From: Roseateles depolymerans
GTDB lineage: Bacteria > Pseudomonadota > Gammaproteobacteria > Burkholderiales > Burkholderiaceae_C
DNA: 64,000 nt
Direction: 5' to 3'
NCBI GenBank assembly: GCA_003241055.1
Contig: QFOD01000007.1
Span: 1-64,000 of the forward strand
The notes under the pieces were generated by a model. That model did no database searches. It was not told the origin of the DNA and worked only from the letters and a program-made list of their open reading frames with translations. Shown here in pieces: positions 59,734-64,000 of this stretch; within the stretch, counting starts at the first letter, position 1, and each line of letters opens with the position of its first letter. The translations under genes and the position numbers were made by a program.

Positions 59734-62028
59734 TCACCGTTTGCCCGACTTGCCAGGCGGCGTGGGCCGCCCCCGTGCGGCGCCGGTCACACGCGGGGGC
59801 AGCCCGGTGTGCTGGGTGAGCAGGCTGCCGCGGCGGGGTGCCGCCTGGGCGCCCGCCTTCGCCGGCGCCGGCTTGCCGCTGGTGGAGTTCTTGCGGCGCG
59901 CGCTCTCGTAGCTGCCGTCCGTGACGGGCTGGTAGCTGGGGATGAGATGGTGCTTGCCGTTGCCGATCAGGTCGGCCCGGCCCATGGCCTTGAGCGCCTC
60001 GCGCAACAGCGGCCAGTTGTTGGCGTCGTGGTAGCGCAGGAAGGCCTTGTGCAGGCGGCGGCGGCGCTCGCCGCGCACGATGTCGACGACCTCGCCCTTG
60101 GCCGTGTCACGGCTGATGCCCTTGAGCGGATTGCGGCCGGAGTGGTACATCGCGGTCGCGGTCGCCATGGGGCTGGGATAGAAGGTCTGCACCTGGTCGG
60201 CCCGGAAGCCGTTGCGCTTGAGCCAGATCGCGAGGTTCATCATGTCCTCGTCGCTGGTGCCCGGGTGGGCCGCGATGAAGTACGGGATCAGGTACTGCTT
60301 CTTGCCGGCGGCCGCGCTGGCGGCCTCGAACATCTGCTTGAAGCGGTCGTAGGTGCCTATGCCCGGCTTCATCATCTTGGACAGCGGACCGCCCTCGGTG
60401 TGCTCGGGCGCGATCTTCAGGTAGCCGCCCACGTGGTGGGTGACCAGCTCCGTGACGTACTCGGGCGACTTCACCGCCAGGTCGTAGCGCAGGCCCGAGC
60501 CGATCAGGATCTTCTTGATGCCCGGCAGCGCGCGCGCGCGGCGGTACATCTTGATCAGCGGGCCGTGGTCAGTCTTGAGATTGCTGCAGATGCCGGGGTA
60601 GACGCAGCTGGGCTTGCGGCAGGCCGCCTCGATCTCGGGCGACTTGCAGGACAGCCGGTACATATTGGCCGTGGGACCGCCCAGGTCCGAGATGATGCCG
60701 GTGAAGCCCTTGACCTTGTCGCGGATCTCCTCGATCTCGCGGATCACCGAGTCCTCGCTGCGGCTCTGGATGATGCGGCCCTCGTGCTCGGTGATGGAGC
60801 AGAAGGTGCAGCCGCCAAAGCAGCCGCGCATGATGTTCACGCTGAAGCGGATCATCTCCCAGGCCGGGATCTTGGTCTCGCCGTCGTGGCTGCCGTTCGC
60901 GTCGGCATAGCTCGGGTGCGGGCTGCGCGCGTAGGGCAGGTCGAACACATGGTCCATCTCGGCCATGGACAGCGGCAGCGGCGGCGGATTGATCCAGACG
61001 TCGCGGTCCGCGTGGCGCTGCACCAGCGCACGGGCGTTGCCGGGGTTGGTCTCCAGGTGCAGCACGCGATTGGCATGGGCGTAGAGCACCGGGTCGCTCT
61101 TGACGGTTTCGTAGTCCGGCAGGCGAATGACCGTGTGGTCGCGCGGCGGCAGCACCAGCCGGCCGGTCTTGGGCGAGCGGTGCAGCTGTATGGCCTGCGC
61201 GCCGTCGGCCGCCGCGGCCGGGGCTTCTGTCTCGCAGGCCGACTCCTCCCGCATCACATAGGGACTGATCAGCTCGTCGACGCGGCCCGGGCGGTCCACC
61301 TCGGTGGAGTCCAGCTCGAACCAACCCTCGGCCGCGGGGTCGCCCGGGCGGCGCATGAAGGCCGTGCCGCGCACGTCGGTGATCTGCTCTAGGGGCTCGC
61401 GCCGTGCCAGCCGGTGCGCGATCTCCACGATGGCACGCTCGGCGTTGCCGTACAGCAGCAGGTCGGCCTTGCTGTCCACCAGCACCGAGCGCCGCACCTT
61501 GTCCTGCCAGTAGTCGTAGTGCGCGATGCGGCGCAGCGAGGCCTCGATGCCACCGATGATGACCGGCACGTCCTTGTAGGCCTCATGGCAGCGCTGGGTG
61601 TAGACCAGCGTCGCACGGTCGGGCCGCTTGCCGGGCTCGCCGCCGGGTGTGTAGGCATCGTCACTGCGGATCTTCCGGTCCGCGGTGTAGTGGTTGATCA
61701 TGGAATCCATGTTCCCGGCCGCCACGCCGAAGAACAGGTTGGGCTGGCCCAGCGCCTTGAAGGCGTCCACGCTGTTCCAGTCCGGCTGGGCAATGATGCC
61801 CACGCGAAAGCCCTGGGCCTCCAGCGTGCGGCCGATCACGGCCATGCCGAAGCTGGGGTGGTCCACATAGGCGTCCCCGCTGACGATGATGATGTCGCAG
61901 GAATCCCAGCCCAGCTGCTCCATCTCGGCGCGGCTCATGGGAAGGAAGGGTGCCGGACCGAAGCGCTTGGCCCAGAACGGGCGGTAGCTGGTCAGCGCCT
62001 TGGGGCTGGATTGGGGCTGGGCGGACAT
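59734..62028 (-). CDS. YgiQ family radical SAM protein
   Basis: A 764-residue UPF0313-type radical SAM enzyme. An N-terminal cobalamin-binding-like region (DIIIVSGDAYVDHPSFGMAVIGRTLEAQGFRVGII) precedes the radical SAM core with RGCFGGCTFCSI (cluster cysteines near residue 400), the SDLGGPTANMY segment and KIAPEHTEGGPLSKMMKPG. The C-terminal tail is basic. Substrate unknown. The ATG at 62028 (MSAQPQSS) is preferred to one at 62076, which would lie across the csp terminator. Confidence 0.93.
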   Translation of the reverse strand: MSAQPQSSPKALTSYRPFWAKRFGPAPFLPMSRAEMEQLGWDSCDIIIVSGDAYVDHPSFGMAVIGRTLEAQGFRVGIIAQPDWNSVDAFKALGQPNLFFGVAAGNMDSMINHYTADRKIRSDDAYTPGGEPGKRPDRATLVYTQRCHEAYKDVPVIIGGIEASLRRIAHYDYWQDKVRRSVLVDSKADLLLYGNAERAIVEIAHRLARREPLEQITDVRGTAFMRRPGDPAAEGWFELDSTEVDRPGRVDELISPYVMREESACETEAPAAAADGAQAIQLHRSPKTGRLVLPPRDHTVIRLPDYETVKSDPVLYAHANRVLHLETNPGNARALVQRHADRDVWINPPPLPLSMAEMDHVFDLPYARSPHPSYADANGSHDGETKIPAWEMIRFSVNIMRGCFGGCTFCSITEHEGRIIQSRSEDSVIREIEEIRDKVKGFTGIISDLGGPTANMYRLSCKSPEIEAACRKPSCVYPGICSNLKTDHGPLIKMYRRARALPGIKKILIGSGLRYDLAVKSPEYVTELVTHHVGGYLKIAPEHTEGGPLSKMMKPGIGTYDRFKQMFEAASAAAGKKQYLIPYFIAAHPGTSDEDMMNLAIWLKRNGFRADQVQTFYPSPMATATAMYHSGRNPLKGISRDTAKGEVVDIVRGERRRRLHKAFLRYHDANNWPLLREALKAMGRADLIGNGKHHLIPSYQPVTDGSYESARRKNSTSGKPAPAKAGAQAAPRRGSLLTQHTGLPPRVTGAARGRPTPPGKSGKR

Positions 62029-62061
62029 GGTCGGATTGTCGGTGGCAGGCACCTGAAAGCC

Positions 62062-62087
62062 AAAAAGCCCGCGCACTGCGCGGGCTT
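62062..62087 (-). terminator. rho-independent terminator of the cold shock gene
   Basis: Minus strand: AAGCCCGCGC-AGT-GCGCGGGCTT (10-bp stem, 3-base loop) running directly into a T-run (A at 62062-62066 on the plus strand), 20 bases after the csp stop. Confidence 0.88.
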
Positions 62088-62107
62088 GGGCGTGAAAAGC
62101 GGCTGGA

Positions 62108-62323
62108 TTACAGCGCGCGGATGTTCGCGGCCTGCAGGCCCTTGGGGCCTTGCTTCACTTCGAACTCGACCTGCGCGCCTTCGGCCAGCGTGCGGAAGCC
62201 GCCACCGTTGCGGATCTCGCTGTGGTGGGCGAACAGATCCTTGCCGCCATCGGCCGGCGTGATGAAGCCGAAGCCCTTGCCATCATCGAACCACTTGACG
62301 GTGCCGGTTTGCAGGGTGCTCAT
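62108..62323 (-). CDS. cold shock protein (CspA family)
   Basis: A 71-residue single cold shock domain that binds single-stranded RNA/DNA and acts as an RNA chaperone. RNP1 is KGFGFI and the RNP2-type strand is DLFAHHSEI. The length is normal for CspA/CspE/CspD. Followed by a strong terminator, so it is monocistronic. Confidence 0.95.
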   Translation of the reverse strand: MSTLQTGTVKWFDDGKGFGFITPADGGKDLFAHHSEIRNGGGFRTLAEGAQVEFEVKQGPKGLQAANIRAL

Positions 62324-62472
62324 GGAGTGTCTCCTTGGGATATCAGATTGGAGCCCGCGGCCCTAGCGGCTGCGGCAACACAACACACGAGAACTCTGGG
62401 AAAGACAGATCCGCCACGGCACAACGCCGAGCGGGCTCGCGATTTTAGGGCATTGCCCTGGGTCGGTGCGCG

Positions 62473-62697
62473 TCAGGCCACCAGCTGGGTGCGCGCAGCC
62501 ACCGCCATCGTGCGACCGCCGACGGCAGCACCCTCGACACGGCTTTCCTCGAACACGGCGCAGGCGCACTCGCGGCAGGCGCCGCAGGCCGTTCCCACGC
62601 GCAGGTCGTCCTGCAGAGACTCGAAGCTCCGGCAGCCGCTGGAGGCGGCGATCGCGATATCGCGATCAGACACTCGGTGGCAGACACAGACGATCAT
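62473..62697 (-). CDS. bfd: bacterioferritin-associated ferredoxin
   Basis: A 74-residue protein with a BFD-like 2Fe-2S domain. The cluster cysteines C4, C6, C38 and C41 (MIVCVCHRVS; GTACGACREC) are at the same positions as in E. coli Bfd. It delivers electrons to bacterioferritin to release stored iron. Divergent from bfr across a Fur-like box. The ATG at 62697 is the family start; an ATG 12 bases upstream is in frame. Confidence 0.93.
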   Translation of the reverse strand: MIVCVCHRVSDRDIAIAASSGCRSFESLQDDLRVGTACGACRECACAVFEESRVEGAAVGGRTMAVAARTQLVA

Positions 62698-62710
62698 GAT
62701 GCTGCGCATG

Positions 62711-62733
62711 CTAATGCGAATTGATCTCATTAG
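62711..62733. promoter_or_regulatory. Fur-like box between bfd and bfr
   Basis: The 19-base AATGCGAATTGATCTCATT (62713-62731), within the dyad CTAATG...CATTAG, resembles the Fur consensus and its 7-1-7 form. It lies 14 bases before the bfd start and 76 before bfr, fitting iron control of bfd and perhaps bfr. Confidence 0.65.
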
Positions 62734-62808
62734 CAATGAGTGTGGTTTTGTAGGCCTGCCCGGCCTGGGGATACTCGGGTCTTTTCCAGAACAAGCCAGG
62801 AGTACCCC

Positions 62809-63279
62809 ATGCAAGGCGACCCGCAGGTCATCACCCACCTCAACCAGCAGCTGAAGCTGGAACTGACGGCCATCAACCAGTACTTCCTGCACGCCCGCAT
62901 GCTGAAGAACTGGGGCCTGATGAAGATGGCCAAGCACGAGTACGAGGAATCCATCGAGGAGATGAAGCACGCCGACCTGCTGATCGAGCGCGTGCTGACG
63001 CTGGACGGCCTGCCCAATCTGCAGGACCTGGGCAAGCTCTACATCGGCGAGGACGCGGTCGAGACCATGCGCTGCGACCTCATCATCGAGAAGACCTCGC
63101 ACACCCACCTGAAGGACGCCATCGCCTATTGCGAGCAGGTGCGTGACTACGTGTCCCGCGAGCTGTTCGTGAAGATCCTTGACGACACCGAGGAGCACAT
63201 CGACCACCTCGAGACCCAGCTGGAACTGGTCGGCAAGGTCGGCGAGCAGAACTACCTGCAGACGCAGATGGGGGAATAA
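62809..63279 (+). CDS. bfr: bacterioferritin
   Basis: A 156-residue four-helix haem ferritin forming 24-subunit iron-storage shells. The ferroxidase ligands are in place (E18, E51, H54 and the later E-x2-H in TEEHIDHLE), Y25 is present, and M52 is the haem ligand. The ATG at 62809 follows an AGGAG site. Paired divergently with bfd. Confidence 0.97.
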   Translation: MQGDPQVITHLNQQLKLELTAINQYFLHARMLKNWGLMKMAKHEYEESIEEMKHADLLIERVLTLDGLPNLQDLGKLYIGEDAVETMRCDLIIEKTSHTHLKDAIAYCEQVRDYVSRELFVKILDDTEEHIDHLETQLELVGKVGEQNYLQTQMGE

Positions 63280-63298
63280 GCCCCCGAAGAAGCAGCCA

Positions 63299-63329
63299 GG
63301 GAGCGGCCGGCGATAGCCCGAACGCTCCC
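63299..63329. terminator. possible bidirectional hairpin after bfr
   Basis: GGGAGCG (63299-63305) pairs with CGCTCCC (63323-63329) between the convergent bfr and flavin reductase genes. No T-run, so termination is only possible. Confidence 0.35.
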
Positions 63330-63337
63330 GAGGCCGA

Positions 63338-63913
63338 TCAGCCGATGGGCGCCAGTTTTCGGGCCTGCACAGGCTCGGCGGCCACGCCGAACAGGCCGGC
63401 GCCGAAGTGATGCAGCGTGTGCAGCGCGGCGTTGTCCGCCCGCAGCGACCAATGGCCATCCTTGAAGATGCGCTCGTCGGCCACGGCCGACACCACCTCG
63501 CCGAAGAAGCAGTCGTAGGCCGCCTGCGCGTGCGGCTCCTCGATGAGCCGGCATTCCAGGTGGGCCACGCAGCCCGCCAGCTGGGGCAGGCCCAGCACCG
63601 GGCCGGCCTCGGCCTCCAGGCCATGACGGGCGAACTTGTCGTCGTCCCGGCCCGATTCGCTGCCCAGCGTGTAGACCAGATCGGCCTGATGCCGCCCCGG
63701 CACGCTGAGGCCGAAATGCCCCGAGGCCAGCACCAGCTCGCGGGTGAAGGTGCTCTTGTCCAGCACGACGACCACGCGCGGCGGCTCGAACTCCACCGGC
63801 ATGCTCCAGGCCGCGGCCATCAGGTTGCGCCGGCCGCCGTGGGCCGCGCCCACCAGCACCGTCGGGCCGTGGTTGATCAGCCGGCTGGCGTGGGCCAGCG
63901 CGACCGGCCGCAT
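63338..63913 (-). CDS. flavin reductase-like domain protein
   Basis: A 191-residue FMN-binding split-barrel protein of the DIM6/NTAB flavin reductase group (LINHGPTVLVGAAHGGRRNLMAAAWSMPVEFEPPRVVVVLDKSTFTRELVLASGHFGLSVPG, and GLPQLAGCVAHLECRLIEE). It may reduce flavins for a partner or act on its own. The ATG at 63913 overlaps the stop of the upstream gene (TGATG), so it belongs to an operon running in from the right edge. Confidence 0.88.
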   Translation of the reverse strand: MRPVALAHASRLINHGPTVLVGAAHGGRRNLMAAAWSMPVEFEPPRVVVVLDKSTFTRELVLASGHFGLSVPGRHQADLVYTLGSESGRDDDKFARHGLEAEAGPVLGLPQLAGCVAHLECRLIEEPHAQAAYDCFFGEVVSAVADERIFKDGHWSLRADNAALHTLHHFGAGLFGVAAEPVQARKLAPIG

Positions 63914-64000
63914 CACAGGAAGCGCTCCAGCAGCTTGCGCGAATGCTTGTCCAGCGCCCAGCGGTCCGGCACCTCGTACTGCACGCCATGGCTGGAGGTG
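63913..64000 (-). CDS. C-terminal end of an unidentified protein, cut by window edge
   Basis: An open frame enters from the right edge and ends with VQYEVPDRWALDKHSRKLLERFL before a TGA that overlaps the flavin reductase ATG. Only 28 residues are visible, too few to identify. Confidence 0.6.
   Translation of the reverse strand, partial: TSSHGVQYEVPDRWALDKHSRKLLERFL

Overview
The window is high-GC chromosomal DNA that reads like a betaproteobacterium of the order Burkholderiales (Rubrivivax/Leptothrix/Roseateles-type relatives). This rests on the codon and base use, a PEP-CTERM protein, a leucine/isovalerate catabolic cluster with biotin genes, IorAB-type molybdenum hydroxylase genes and G+C-rich palindromic repeats of a kind common in that group. 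Species cannot be named from sequence alone. No rRNA, tRNA or CRISPR array was seen.

Layout. 1-0.6 kb: the end of an IS3-family element. 0.7-7.0 kb: a visibly less G+C-rich accessory stretch with a FecR/CsgG-like exported protein plus a CHASE2 membrane protein, a DUF5677-like protein, and a two-gene cassette (winged-helix-like protein plus PD-(D/E)XK nuclease-like protein) joined by an in-frame TGA-TTG. 7.2-8.7 kb: a Cro/CI-type regulator and two small proteins with shared dyad sites. 8.7-17.0 kb: HDOD protein, PEP-CTERM protein, ECF sigma/anti-sigma pair, Lrp-type regulator divergent from hpd, lipase-like hydrolase, a conserved hypothetical and fadD. 17.0-25.8 kb: housekeeping genes, including the SGNH lipoprotein, tsaC-purK-purE, a chaperedoxin (cnoX-like), a lipoprotein, a TPR-like protein, purC, a gamma-glutamylcyclotransferase-like gene and fba. 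25.9-29.8 kb: a winged-helix/GHKL-ATPase/DUF4325 protein, a periplasmic binding-like protein, and an overlapping operon of a secreted protein, FMN reductase and pirin. 29.8-35.6 kb: copA, a copZ-like gene, gntK and iorBA. 35.7-39.8 kb: a LysM-FecR protein with a CHASE2 hybrid histidine kinase. 39.9-51.8 kb: leucine catabolism (mccB, liuC, mccA, HMG-CoA lyase) enclosing the complete bioAFDB operon. 51.8-57.4 kb: a BlaI/M56 pair with its operator, a VOC protein, a YciI-like secreted protein and a large lipoprotein. 57.4-59.6 kb: a REC-DUF3369-GGDEF-EAL regulator that carries an apparent frameshift. 59.7-64.0 kb: YgiQ-type radical SAM protein, cold shock protein, divergent bfd/bfr with a Fur-like box, a flavin reductase and an edge fragment.

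How the genes work together. Methylcrotonyl-CoA carboxylase needs biotin, and the whole 7-keto-8-aminopelargonate-to-biotin pathway (bioA, F, D, B) sits between its two subunit genes together with the next two enzymes of leucine breakdown. hpd next to an Lrp-type regulator points to amino-acid-responsive tyrosine catabolism. bfr and bfd form an iron storage/release pair under likely Fur control. copA and copZ form a copper export pair.

The most noteworthy observations are: the nuclease cassette with its in-frame stop/start junction; two separate CHASE2+FecR modules in one window; an in-frame insertion of a palindromic repeat inside bioA; a duplicated, out-of-phase mccA start behind a roughly 560-bp inverted-repeat element; and the single-protein fusion of DNA-binding, ATPase and STAS-like modules. 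Base composition and homology statements are by eye and family knowledge; nothing was searched or computed.
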